NCBI RefSeq assembly: GCF_022581195.2
Contig: NC_061480.1
Location: 3,038,001-3,102,000 of the forward strand
Source: Helicoverpa zea
Lineage: Eukaryota > Arthropoda > Insecta > Lepidoptera > Noctuidae
Reading direction: 5' to 3'
Length of the DNA: 64,000 nt
Under the pieces are notes generated by a model. The model saw nothing but the letters and a program-made list of their open reading frames with translations, ran no database searches and was not told where the DNA came from. The position numbers were made by a program, and so were the translations under genes. Of this stretch, positions 30,339 to 43,300 are shown one piece after another. Every line of letters begins with the position of its first letter. Positions within the stretch are counted from its first letter, which is position 1.

Positions 30339-31294
30339 AACGATCATCAGTTTTAGACGAAACTAGCTGCCTGCAGGCCATTGGGAACTGCTCTTACCGG
30401 GATAAAATATAGCCTATGTTACTCGGGAAGAGTGTAGCGCCCCAACAGTGAAAGAATTTTACAAATTGGCTCAGTAGTTTCGGAGCTAATTAGTTTTTTT
30501 TTTTTTTAATTGAAATTAGAATAAAAAGATTAGTCTGAAAATGCCTTGGAAGTTAAAATCACAAATTACAAAAGCTTTTGTTTTTAGTACTTAATAGTGC
30601 AAGCACACAGTACATACAACAATACATAAAATGTTTGAATTTTTGAAAAATGTTTCAGTCTATTATGTATATCTCTATTTTCATTTGTCCCATACCTATG
30701 CAAGTAATAGTTACACAAATCACTGTAAATAATATATGTAGATGTATTTTTATTAGAAATAAATCATTTTTTTTATTATAACTTGTTTTATTTTGTAAGA
30801 GTCAAGATTCTTCCGTTTGTCTGTTTCTAACATATTGGCACAGATAGAGTGTACCTAATAATAATACTTGAAATCCCTTTTTTCATCAATAAAATTAAAC
30901 CTGTTATGCAACAAATATCACATACACAGCAAAAGTAAAGATGAATTATTTAAAAACGTCATACTATCCTCGTGACCAAGAGGTTGGCAGCGTTACATTT
31001 CGAATTTGTGGGGCCTCAGGCTAATCATTTTTGGGGGACCCCACCTACTTGATTACCTAAAAAGTCCTGCGCCATTCTTTCAGGTTTGGTTTGCGTCTTA
31101 ATCTTTAAAAATGTATGTGTCTTGCTTTGTTCAAAACATGAAAAAATAAAATATGCGTGATATAATTACCTGGCATTTGGCAACACAGAGTTAATGTCAG
31201 GGTAATTTGAAATCAAGTCTGGTCACCCATATCTGTCAAAATCCAGCTATACTCGACTGACGAAATCGGAGCAAAACTAGTTTGGTGTCTCAAA
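30339..31294. promoter_or_regulatory. Interval between ZAD genes 2 and 3
   Basis: Holds the last 3' UTR of ZAD gene 2 up to the AATAAA at 30758-30763, a short SINE-like piece (about 30370-30490, GGGATAAAATATAGCCTATG), and the promoter and 5' UTR of ZAD gene 3. No convincing core promoter motif was recognised. Confidence 0.5.
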
Positions 31295-34200
31295 ATGTGT
31301 GAACAACTTTGTAGATTGTGTTTATCTGAAGATAATTTATCATTTCTATTCACAAATACGGAAGAAAATGACAATTTCAGTCATGTTTTGTTGCTAACTA
31401 CAGGATTGAAAGTAAGTCGGGTTATCAATCAAAATCTGTTGAGTCCTCTTGTCAACAAGTGATTGTCAATGGCAATTAAGTATACCCACCTACCTATATT
31501 GAATCAGAATATGTTTTTAACTTAAAGGCTCTTGTTAACAAGTTTGCATTATATTCTCACGCCCAATTTAACTTATTTGTATTGCAAATAAAGTAAATAT
31601 TGACTTACTTATTTATTTGCAACATGGCGGTCTGACCTTACGACGGCGAAGCTCGTTAATCTTTCATCTACGTTAATCAAGTCAATGTAAATTACCTATA
31701 TTATCTAACTGCATAGTTGTTTTCGCGTCCCGGGAACTTCACGTATGCGAATTAACACGTACCTATCCGTAACTTATCCGAATTATGTTACTGTGGGAGT
31801 GCCTGGCTTCCTAACAGTGAAAGATTTTTATACCTACCGACTGCCATTGAATAATGTTCTTTTCGCCGGGTGGGATGGTACACGTTTACATGCGCTTTTA
31901 ACTTTTACTTAAGGTACAAGTTGGCAGCCGACCGCAGGCGACAACTGCAGACGACATGTCGTCGCTTCATTCAACTACGAAGGGAATTTCATAGAAATAC
32001 ATAGAAACCAGTAGTGTCGTTGCGACACGTCATCTGCAGTTGTCGCCTGCGGTCGGCTGCGAACTTGTACCTTTACCTGCAGTAAAAGAGGTAGTAGTTA
32101 GTCATATTTCCAAATTATATCAACATGTTTTAAACTTCATAGATCGAATCTAACGACGGTCTCCCTCAAAATATATGCAGCAAATGCAAGGACGACGTCC
32201 ACACAGCTTTAAATCTACGCAACAGAAGTTTACAAAGCGAAACTAAATTAAAACAAAAGTACAACAGCAATCAAAGTAATTACAACGAAAATATAGTCGA
32301 AAATAGTGAAATAATTTCAATCATTTTGGAAAATCATGACAACAGCAATGAAAATTGTGAAGATTACGATAATATTGACGGATTTCCGGAATTAAAAGTC
32401 GAAATCGAATGTGACAGAATAGAAGATCAAAATGGTGGAGAAACAAAATGGCTGCCAGAGGGAACTGTCAAAAAGTTAACTAAAAAGGAGAAAAGGCAAC
32501 AGTATTTGGACTTGGTTGATGGTGAATTGGACCCGGAAGGGCCGGTTAGATGTAAAATTTGTAAGAAGACTGTCAGCAATTGGAAATGCTTTATCAGTCA
32601 CGCGAAATTACATTTGGGATTCAATTTTGTTTGTGAAGTAAGTTATTATTAATATAATTTGGGCACGGAAGTACCCTCGCCTTGCGTAGTCGAGCGTGCA
32701 GTAGGTATAGGTACATGTAGAAGTTCGCGTCAAATATAACTTCGTTTCTGAAGTTAGCTATTTAATGCTTCAAGCATGCGTAGTGTTTTGTTGAAAACAT
32801 TTTGTCTGCTGGAAATTCACTAGTTCTTACTTTAGCTATGTAAAGCTTCTCGATAGGGAATAATGGGGAAAGAGTTAAATACCTAACTTCAGAATTGTAA
32901 AGTTATTTTGCGCTCGCTTATCGCATCATGCAAAAATACTGGGTTACCTACCTTCCTCATCTATTAAATCGGATCGGACCTTGTGAAGCTCATGCGCTCT
33001 CTTTCTATTATAATAATGAGCTTTAACACAGCTGTAGAATAAGCTACTTACTGATTATCGTCAAAAAACTTAACTTCAACATGAATTTTTCAGTTTTGCG
33101 GAAAAAGTTTTATTTCAACGACGCAGCTGAAGCGCCACTGTAGATCCTACCACGGCATGAGTCGAGAACTCTCATGTCCACACTGTGACTATCTAGCTTT
33201 AGATAATGCTCAACTCAAGGTGAGAGAGATTCAAACACTGTTGGGGAGTTAAGCTGTCCATGAGTAGGCTATATTACCCAATTCCTAGGTTTCACTCGCG
33301 TCCTGTGAGAATTACTTTCCACGACAAAATATAAACTGTCACCCGATTACCTACCAACAAAGAAAAAAAATCGTAGTCTTTAGAGTACAAAGTAAAAAGA
33401 ATCTATTTATAATATTGGTACGTAATACAATTTTTGCGTCATATCCGAGCGAAAACATCAGCGCTCAGCTTAAATGCTCCGCTCTCGAAAGCTCGAAATC
33501 ACAGCCCCGGATCTTCAATTTTTTTTAGGCGGGGCAAAAACTGAAATGCCGCCCCGCCTACCTACCTACTAATGTTTATTTTCACCAACGAAAGTCATTT
33601 TTTTGGTAGGTAAATGACTTAAAAAAATGTGTCCAAATAATTGTAGGCTCAAACTGTTGGCCAGGTTTAAGTTATAAAAGTCGAGACAGAATAATACAAT
33701 TATTGTAAAAATTTGTGCGAGCGAAAGAAGCGCGCAAATTTTTTAATTTTGGGACAAAAAGTTAATAAATTTTAAAAAGCGCTGTAAAGTAACAAGCAGT
33801 CGGAAGCGCAAACTTTTTTGTTTTTGAGGACTCCATAAAAAATATTTTTTGCTACATTTGACTTATAAAATGTAATATAGCGTGGATTTGAGTCATGAAG
33901 TTATGAAAGTAACATATGTATAATATTGCGCGAGCGAAGCGAGCGCGAAATTTTTGAACCTACGACACAATATTAAGTGACTAAGTACATTGTAAAGCCA
34001 CGAACTTTTTTAAATTATTTGTTTGAAGACTCACAAATTAAACTGGGAATTATGTACAAATAACACGAAACCGTAATAAGAGCGAGTGCCATTTGTGTTC
34101 GTAATTCGGTGCGTCAATAAAAATAATAAACAATCAGAAAAATAGTACATACTTTGTCATTTAGCCGCGAGCGTAGCGAGCGAGAATTTTTTCACTTATT

Positions 34201-36334
34201 TGGAGGATGTTAAAAGTGAAAAATAATCAAAATGATCGATCAATCAAACAAAGCGAAGGCGACTTTTTTGTCTGTATCATATGATACAATGTGGAAATTC
34301 CTTATCAAACAGGGGCGTCCCGCGGCGCCCCTGAGACCGAGGCGCCCGGGTTATTCGCACACCTTGCACCATAGCTTAAGACGGCCCTGAAGACTCACAA
34401 ATGAAACTGGGAATTATGTACAAATAAAAAGAAACCGTGATTAGAGCGAGTGCCATTTGTGTTCGTTGATTCGGTGCGTCAATAAAAATGATAAACCATC
34501 AGAAAAACAATACATACGTTACGTACGGTACGTTTGGAGGATGTTAAAAGTGAAAAATATTCAAAATGATCAATTAAACAAAGCGAAGGCGACTTTTTTA
34601 GAAACTTTGCTTGTCAGTATCATGATACAATGGAACTTCCTTATCAAACGGGTGTAATTTTTTCGAAATTTCCTGGTGGTGGGGCGCCCCTGAGACATAC
34701 ACACACCCTGCACCATAGGTTAAGACGGCCCTGTAGGTAACAATTATGGTATTCTGTGATGTAGGATTTAAAATCAGGCAGCCGCCTGATTTTGCCGCCC
34801 CCTGAATTTGCCGCCCGGGGCATGGGCCCCGGCTTGCCCCCCCCTAGATCCGGGGCTGCGAAATCACCGCGCTGACTCGCGCATCGTTGCCTCAGGACTA
34901 GGGCTGCCATCCGTCCGGGTTTCCCCGGATTTGTCCTCGTTTGGAGGTCGTCCGGGGACCGTCCGGGCGGGGTTTCAAGAAGTGTCCGGGGAAAACCCGG
35001 ACACTTTTCATGTAAGGAGGCACCTCATTGAATTTAAGTATATGTTAGTAGTAAATGGATTACAAATTAGGTATTATTTTGTTTAAAAAAAATCGTACTC
35101 GTTCGGGGAAAAAATGCGATTAACGCCAAATGTCCGGGTTTTTTTAATTTTTGTCCGGGTTTGGCGAAATTTGAGATGGCAGCCCTACTCAGGACAAACA
35201 AACAAAGGTCCGAGGCAACTTTGACATAGTAAGACGCTGTTTCGATCTAAAATTATCGTGTAATCTTTTTAGCTCCACGAGCGTCGTATGCACACATTTG
35301 AGCGTCCGTTCAGCTGCGACGAGTGCGGCGCGGCGTACCACAGCAGGCGATGTCTTGTGCAGCACATCGAGAGCCATCGCACCGAAGCTACAGTGCAGGT
35401 TATCACTACATAGTATAAAACAAAGTCGCTTTTTCTGTCCCTATGTCCCTTTGTACGCTTAAATTTTTAAAACTACGCAACCGATTTTCATTCGGTTTTT
35501 TTAACAGATAGAGTGATTGAAGAGGAAGGTTTAATGTATAATAACATTCATGAAATAGTGGGGAAATACTGTTATCCCGTGCGAAGCCGGGACGGGTCAC
35601 TACTTAGATTATAATAGTTGGGGATACAATAATATGACTAGTTTGACTAGTTTTGATATAAATAGTTTGACTTCTAGTGTGTTAGCAGGCTCGAGGCCAG
35701 CAAGAAGAGCATGGGGCCGCTATATCCTTATAAGAAGTATACATTCTATGGCCTTAAGAGCAAAACAGCGAAATAAGAACGGTTCATTAGGTACTCTCAA
35801 AGTCAGACTTTTAAAGTTTAAATTCGGGGCCCGTAGCAATTGCTTCGTTTGCTTTGTCGTTAACCAATAATCAAAAGTGAAAAAAAAAGTTATTTGACGA
35901 AAAACTACCAATATCATGGCTTGGCTAGGTTTTACAGGAAACTAGACTCTTTTAAAGAAAGCTCGCGTCAGCGAGTGTTGATTTCAGCTAGCTTGCATGA
36001 TAGTTATTACTAGCTTCCGCCCGCAGCTTTGGCCGCGTAGAGTTCGGTTATATCGCATTTCCAAGAGAATTCTTCAAAAGTCTCCGTACAAAATTTTATT
36101 AAAATCAGTTCAGTGGTTTAGACGTGAAAGCGTAACAGACAGACAGACAGAGTTACTTTCGCATTTATAATATTAGTAGGGATTTATGTCTAAAATACTT
36201 ATATTTCTAATTTTCAGTGTGAACAATGTCCGCTAACATTCAAGTCGTCCCGTCAACTGTCTCGACATCGCTACAGAACACACAAGTATCAGAGACCAGA
36301 CGCCAAATTTATTAATACTTTTGAACATACCTAG
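31295..36334 (+). CDS. ZAD-C2H2 zinc-finger protein, paralogue 3 (short C-terminus)
   Basis: Five exons: 31295-31411, 32143-32637, 33094-33219, 35273-35398, 36218-36334; 326 residues, all introns phase 0. The start MCEQLCRLC lies right at the ZAD, which continues in exon 2 (QNICSKC). An acidic linker and a Lys-rich piece follow. Five fingers begin CKIC, CEFC, CPHC, CDEC and CEQC. Finger 3 is followed by a linker with one extra residue (ERRMHTFERPF). The last exon stops at TAG 36334 after HKYQRPDAKFINTFEHT, where both paralogues carry a sixth finger. Borders match paralogue 1 exactly, including a 126-nt third exon in both. Confidence 0.9.
31912..32072. mobile_element. PIF/Harbinger-like MITE in ZAD gene 3 intron 1
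   Basis: The arms start AGGTACAAGTTGGCAGCCGA and end TCGGCTGCGAACTTGTACCT, about 40 bp each and nearly perfect. TTA on both sides (31909-31911, 32073-32075) fits the TWA target site. Its right edge is about 70 bp upstream of exon 2. Confidence 0.88.
33500..34740. repeat. Composite repeat with a ~365-bp direct duplication
   Basis: Segments at about 34026-34155 and 34391-34520 match closely (GAAGACTCACAAATKAAACTGG, GAGCGAGTGCCATTTGTGTT, ATTCGGTGCGTCAATAAAAA), and the material after each is also related (CAAAGCGAAGGCGACTTTTT). The motif GCGAGCGAAGCGAGCG and variants recur. A GC-rich patch (GCGGCGCCCCTGAGACCGAG) lies between. No coding frame; probably a degraded transposon. Confidence 0.6.
34899..35187. 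mobile_element. hAT-like MITE with 8-bp TSD
   Basis: The ends TAGGGCTGCCATC and GATGGCAGCCCTA are perfect inverted repeats, flanked by the 8-bp duplication CTCAGGAC (34891-34898 and 35188-35195). An 8-bp duplication is the hallmark of hAT elements. The interior has repeated GTCCGGG motifs and no transposase. It ends 85 bp upstream of ZAD gene 3 exon 4. Confidence 0.9.
36005..36185 (+). mobile_element. Dispersed repeat (CTTCCGCCCGCAGC family)
   Basis: From TAGCTTCCGCCCGCAGCTTT to TTTATAATATTAGTAGGGAT. It ends about 33 bp before the acceptor of ZAD gene 3 exon 5. Confidence 0.75.
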
Positions 36335-36734
36335 TATAGGTAAGATCGGCGTTGAATGTACCAGAATTTTATAAAGCTCAAATACTTACCATTACCTTTG
36401 TGCCGACATTGTCAATGAATTGTGCGTGAAATAATGGTCGTCTGCCATCGATTCGCCAAGAAAAAAGCGTCACTTTCGTGACATGAGAATTCGCCGGAAT
36501 TTGCGAGAATCCTACAGAATTCGGCGGAATGTGCGAGAATTAGAATTAGTGAGACTGTGGCTTGTGAAGCCGTACCAACAATTGCTGAGTCGGTCGACTC
36601 CCTGTTTGCGACTTCCTGCAGAAGTCTGTTATAAAAAGTCGAGTTATGTCTCCGCGACAAAGTAGTGAAAGCCACATCTGATAGTCTGTGGGCAGCTTTA
36701 TAATTATTGTGCTTTAAAGCTAAGTGGCTTTAAA

Positions 36735-36773
36735 AATAAAAAATCAAATAACAAACTTCATCTTTCATTTATT
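36735..36773. terminator. Back-to-back poly(A) signals of ZAD gene 3 (+) and TCERG1 (-)
   Basis: AATAAA on the plus strand at 36735-36740 serves the ZAD gene 3 3' UTR. AATAAA on the minus strand at 36773-36768 serves TCERG1. The signals face each other 27 bp apart, so the two mature mRNAs should overlap or touch at their tails. Confidence 0.6.
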
Positions 36774-37343
36774 ATTTCATTTAAAAATTACAATATCTAA
36801 AGGAATCCTTTGACTAACTCAAAATATACATTTTGTGGTTGCTTCTTATTGCTGCATTGAGTGTCTTCTTGTTTGGTTTACGCCTTCTGGATAAGAAACA
36901 GAAGAAACAGATATTAATAAGGAGAAAATTTTACAGCACCCGAATAAAAGTAGCATATTATGTCCCCTTCTGACTTTTGAGCAAGGCTTTAAATAATTTC
37001 AGTAGTTTTTGTGTAAAAACGTGACAAACAAAATAAATATTAGTAAGGATTACAAAGAAGTAAAGTTTGGGAGTTTGTCGCGATGTAGGGGGGCAATGAT
37101 TCTGATCTACTGATTTTGATAATTCTTTTAACTGTAAAAGGCTATGTTAAATGTGTCGAAGACCATATTTATTTCTAAATACAAAGGTATTAGAAAAATA
37201 ATGTTCAGCTAGCCTACATTTTATAAGAAAACTAACTAGTCGCTGGATAGTTTGAAAATACAATTGGATTCGATAGATGGCGCTAATGCCAAACAAGATA
37301 TACTAGACAACTACCTCTAGGTACTAAGGGCAATAGTTACCTA

Positions 37344-40300
37344 TCACTGCTTGGCTCTCCGAGAAGGCTCGGTGGCAGTGGGGGGAGGGGGAGGACCCTT
37401 CTTCTCCAACTCCTCGAGGTAGCTCGTCAGGATCTGCTGTCTCTCCTCAGGTATGTGGTCTAGTGCTGTGTACCTGTGACAACGGAAATACATATATGTA
37501 AGACTACTTATTTATATTCAAAATAGAAAATGAAAATATAATTGAATGCGAAAAAGAAGCCCGGAAGCCACCCCAACATAGTTGGGCAAAGGCTCGAGAG
37601 ATGATGTACGCGAAAAGGAAAATACACAACAAGATATTAACTTTTGCTGGGGAGTTGGTTTCGCCACTTCTTCAGTGAAGTGGTGAAGCGTTATGGGGGC
37701 TGTCTATTGTAAATTTTTGACGTTCAAAAAGTGCTGTTTCAGAGCCAAGTTTTATTTTGAGGAATATTTTTACCGCGAATAATAAGATCACGCCTTAAAT
37801 CTGATGTTACTTTATACAAAACATATTAAAAAACCCTTTCATATTTGACGTCCAACTTCATATCAGAAGATATGTGTGTGTGTGTGTGTATGTGGATGTG
37901 TGTATGTATGTCTGTGTGTAATGTGTGTACTAGGGCATGCAATACCGGTTAACCGGTTTCGTTTTTACCGGTAAATCGCCCATTTTTGCGAGTTTAAAAT
38001 TACCGGTAAAAATAATATGAAACCGGTAATTTACCGGTTTTTACGTTTTTTTTTTGATAAAATATAGCAATTGTTCATTTAACGTCAAATCTTTGTTATG
38101 TAGCCTGAATATAATGTTGCATACATTACGTATTGTAAGAGTGTTAAAGTTGCTGTTTTTTAGGAAAGTAAACTTGTGTGTCGTTAACTATCTCTAGGTT
38201 AGATATAAATCTTCTTTCTCATCTTAATTTATAAAATCTAAACAAATTGTATTCATCCGGTTATTCTGTTTTTCCTGATAGCTGTCAGCTCATACTAGGT
38301 ACAAATGTAGCTAATGCTTATTTTACCTACTGTATGACCTTACTGAGCAAGGGCTTTTACTTCACCACCATGCGGACAGCTCTGAGGACACGGCGGAGCA
38401 CACAGTCCAGGTATGCACTGCCTGGGAAGGGTACCGCCGTGTTGTCGTCGAGGCAATAGGCAGCGGCGACCTTTCGCGTCCTTCCCTGGTTCAAGCCATG
38501 GTCCGGAGCTAGAGGGAATGGGAAGCCGTCGCCTCCTTCTGCGAAGCAGTCATGCTCGAGAAGGAGACGGCGGAGCGACTGCGAGTAGCACCTCTCATCC
38601 CGGCCGCTGTAGTGGACCAGGAAGACACCACGGGCGCCAAGGGTCGAGAGACGACTCCCGGCCACCGTAGGCGTCGGTCTGTGGGCGGTGAGTTCGGGTG
38701 GCTCATCGTTCCACCGTCTGCATAGACAACAGACCCGTGTCAGCGGCGCGCGTTGTTCCACGGGCTCCTCAGGGAGATGTCAGCAAACCTAGTGGGGCCC
38801 AGCAGGGCAAAGGTCTGCCGGGGCCGCGGGATTGTTCGAAAGAGTTACCGCGACCCTGGTCCATAAAACGTCTACTAAAAAACCATGGGTTTTAGACAGA
38901 AAGAGTCTGTCATTTGATGATTTACCATAAAAAAGGGCCTTCACTTCAATGAAAAATATATTTTTTTACGGTAATTCTTAGCGTTTATCTCGTCTTGTGA
39001 CGGGGTCCGCTTTCCGTATCTTCTTTCTTCCACTTCGCTCTATCCTCCTGAATAGACATCTTCCTCTTCGAGTTCGCAGATTTTCATGACATTCATTACG
39101 ACACTCAACCACCACAAATCAAAAAAATCAAATCAAATCAAAACGTTTATTCGCGTTCGTGACGCACACACAAAAACGAATACATATAAAAGCTCACAAA
39201 AATAAAACAAAACAGGAATGAAAACGAAAAAAAAAAGAGAATGGGAAAAGGAAAATATGCGTCACGATCACGCGAAATGGCCCTCGCTCAGCATATGCAG
39301 CGACCCTATGCGAGACAGAGTTGCGGCGCTGGTTCACGGTTTCGGCCTGCCTTTGCGCCTTTGACCGGGTATATTGAGATTGAGTATTACATACACACTG
39401 CCGATGTCCTCAGGTGTCACTCCATTTTACATGTCTGTACCATCGCAGCCGTTTCTCTTGCATTTTGTAGGCGACATCGCGTACGGATGGTACTGACATG
39501 TTTTTTTTTGTTACAGCCCACGTCACAAAAAACGTTTACCACCTTATACCTTTGCATATTTATTTAGTTTTTGCTTTAAGACTACCCAATCTTATTGTTA
39601 TAATAACACATTTTTAAAAAATTACAAAAATTACCGTTTTACCGGTTTACCGGTAAAAATATTTTTATTACCGAATTTTTACCGGTAATTTTTGTTTTAC
39701 CGAAATTGCATGCCCTAGTGTGTACTCACCTGGCGTCGTGTTTCAGAGCGTCTAACACATGTTGCAGAGCGCTGGGGTTGTCCTTAATGGCGGCGAGGCT
39801 CTTGTGCGTGATGGAGCGCGTCTCAAGCAGCAGCTGACGCATCGCTGTCTTGGCTGCTGATTGCTTGTCGCGCTGGTAGTCGCGGAATTCACGTTCCATC
39901 TGAGAGAGTAAAGGAATGTTTAGATGAAGAGTATTTTCAGCCGTTTAAAAACGCTTTTTATAAACAATTTTGACACAATTTTTAGGTAAAAATGGCGCCG
40001 AAAGCGTTAATGCTTTGCCGTCATTTAGGCGGATGAAAGTAGTATTTGTCTTAACTGACTTAGTAAAATATGATATAGGTAAATTTTTGGAGTTCTCAAG
40101 TACTTTTTGGGGCGCTAGACTTACTTGTAGGGCGCTAGTGTTACCTGCGGGGCGCTAGTGTTACCTGCGAGGCGCTAGTGTTACCTGCGAGGCGCTAGTG
40201 TTACCTGCGAGGCGCTTGTGTTACCTGCGAGGCGCTAGTGTTACCTGCGAGGCGCTAGTGTTACCTGCGAGGCGCTAGTGTTACGTGCTCGGCGCTAGTG

Positions 40301-43300
40301 TTACCTGCGAGGCGCTAGTGTAGACGGGGGCGCCGGGCTCGTCGCCCAGCATGGCCTTCACGTCCCGCCAGTGCGCGGTGCAGCTGGTGCCCTTCTCGTT
40401 GAGTAGCGCCCGCAGCTTGTCGCGACGTTTGCTCGCTAGAGCACTTGTGTGTTGCATGAATAGACGCTCCTACGACAATAGATGGTTCAAAATAAAATAA
40501 TTTATCTGTCAACATCGTGCCATCAAAAAAAGTCTTCCCCATTTGACAGTACCACATCTGACCTTTGCCAAAATCTAACATTTAGAGCAAAATACCCAAC
40601 AAATATCTTAAAAAAATTAAAAAACATAACACGATTTCTTCTTAAGCCACACTGCAAGGTTTGACACCCAAAAATCTCGCTTTTTGTTCTTTATTGTTCT
40701 CTTTAAGAATCCTTAAGCCGCGTACGCACGTACGAACAAATTTGTTGCGTTACATGATATGCAACAACTTGGTTCGGACGTGCGTACCACTATCGAACAT
40801 CGAACACTCTGTTCGTCAAACATGTTCGCGGCGATCCTTGTAGTGTGTTCTGTATGGACGGTGTTCGAAGAGCTTTAATAAATGTTACGCAACAAAACTG
40901 CGAACATCAAAAAATTCTCCGCTACTTCACTATCGACTACTTACAACGGCGCCGTCATGGCTACTAAGATAGAGTTCACGACTGTTGTTCGCGAACTCGA
41001 CTCGAACTATGTTTGCGTTCGTGTTCGAATATGCCGTCCATACGTACGAACCAAATGTTCGGGTCTGGTGTTTGTGTTCGCTATGTTCGTGTTCGTACGT
41101 GCGTACGCGCCTTTATTTGCAGAGCCACGGTACTGCAGCCGTTTAGTTAGCTTACATTAAGTACAGCATATCTTTTAAGACTTTCCCTCTATAACAATGA
41201 ATGTAGCAACATCACTACATATTATGAAACCAAGTCGCTTTTTATGTCCCTGTATCCCTATTAGTACGCTTAAATCTTCAAACCTTCGCAACAGATTTTC
41301 ATGCGATTTTTTTAAATAGAGTGATTAAAGAGGAAGGTTTGCATGTACAATAAAATACATTAAATAGTGGTCAAAGTCAAATCCTTTGTTTAATTTAGGC
41401 CTTTACAAGCACTTATGAACGTCAAAAATATAACTAAGTTTGATTCTAGTGGGGAAATACTGTTATACCGTACGAAGTCGGGGTGGTATTATAAAAAAAA
41501 CGTAAATAAGTGCACAAACCTTATCATCCTTAGTGAGGAGTTCAGCGAGGCTGTACCTGTGGTCCTTCTTGAGTTGTTTCTTCGCGTCCCGCCACGACAG
41601 GTCGGGGTTGCGAACCAAGTCTGCTAGTAACGCGTTGAAATGCTGCAAACATGTGGTATATGTCAGTGCTGGATTGATCATGTACCAAGAGTTATGGGCC
41701 CCGCAGCTATAAGGGCCTTTTAAAGGTTCTAAAAATCTATGTTACTGAACTGATATTTCCATTTTGCTGTTTGGCTTCTGCAGGGAATGTAAGAAATAGG
41801 AAATTGGGTGATATTGGCTACCGACTTGAATGCAAATACATTTGTGACATCAAAAGTTGTAGGCTGGCGTTATAAGGCCGCTAGGTTTAAAGAGTTCATC
41901 ACACGACCGATTTAAACTGTCTATTACTTATTTTATGTAAATAGATTCAGAAATAAGTCTACAACCTAGTTGTGAAGAAAATAAACTATTCTATTTACTA
42001 TTCTGTTTAATTTGCCTAAACCGTACACTAGCCGTTTTCCCGCGGTTTCACCCGCGTCCGGGATAAAATATAACCTATGTTCACTCAAGAATGCTGTAGC
42101 TTCCCAACAGTGAAATATTTTATCAAAACGGTCCTGTTCTTTAAGGCACAAACAAAAATATGTTTCATCTTTATTATATAGGTATAGAAGCCCTCACTCA
42201 CCTGCACAGCCTCATCCCTCTTATGATACTCCCGTTCCTTATCCCTATCCCTGAGACTGGTGGCCAGCGCCCTCTGCACCTCTCGCTCCCTCTCCTTGAT
42301 GGAGGCCTGGGCCCGCGCCTCCTTCTCCCGGGCCGCTGTCTCCGCGTCCGACGCCGTCTCCAACTCCTCGGCGTCAGGCTCTTCCGTTTCCTCTGGTGGT
42401 GGCTCCTGGGTTTTGAGGATTGGGAGGTTTTTAGACTAAGTGGATGTATGATGTTTTTTATAGGCAGGAGGAGTTTGTGGCTAACGACGGATGTTAATAA
42501 TTTATGTATATACAGTGAAACTTGTCACGACAAGGCTACACATCCATGGACCGACTGCTCCATGCGTGGCTGAGCCCTTAAGTTCGATCTACCTGAGCTG
42601 TTGTTACTTACTGCGGGTCTCAATAGCCCTCGCCAACAACTCGGCAATTTGTTTAAGTACCTCATAATACACCTAGGCATCCTATAACTAATTTATTCAA
42701 TACTCCAATATAGACAAATATTGGACTCGCCAGCGGTCAGACTAAGCAGACCACTAGTAATTTCAACGCGGCCTGGGAATCGAACCCGAGCTATTTAATA
42801 AGTATTCTGAGCAAATACCTTCAACAAGCTTAACCTAATTAATTAGACCTTTGGCACTTATAGGTACGTGCCTGCCTTTTTTATTTGTTCGTTTCATATA
42901 ACAAGACTATAGTAATTGGTGTTCCGTATATATGTGCTCAATCGAAATAACTAGATTTTTTAGAACCACAGGGTACGGCCCACGATATTCTTGCTACAAC
43001 CCGCCTTATTCTTTGCTACGGACTTACGGACCCGCACTGTTTTTTGTGCTACGGCCCGCATTATTTTCGCTACGTGCCCCTACGTTATTCTTGCTAGGTG
43101 CCCCGCGCTATTCTTGCCACTGCCTACGCTATTCTTAGCTACAGCCCACCATATTCTTGTTACGTGCCCCGCGTTATTCTTGCAACTGTCCACGTAATTC
43201 TTGCTACTAGGGTTAAAGGGGAACAAAAACACCAAAACATACACAATCATGAATTTATTCACAATAATAAAATCTAAACATTTTCAATCATAATTAGTAT

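Noticed and set aside
38357..38761. 134-codon minus-strand open frame
   Set aside because: The plus strand carries a recognisable R1-type protein fragment here; the minus-strand frame is its shadow in GC-rich DNA.
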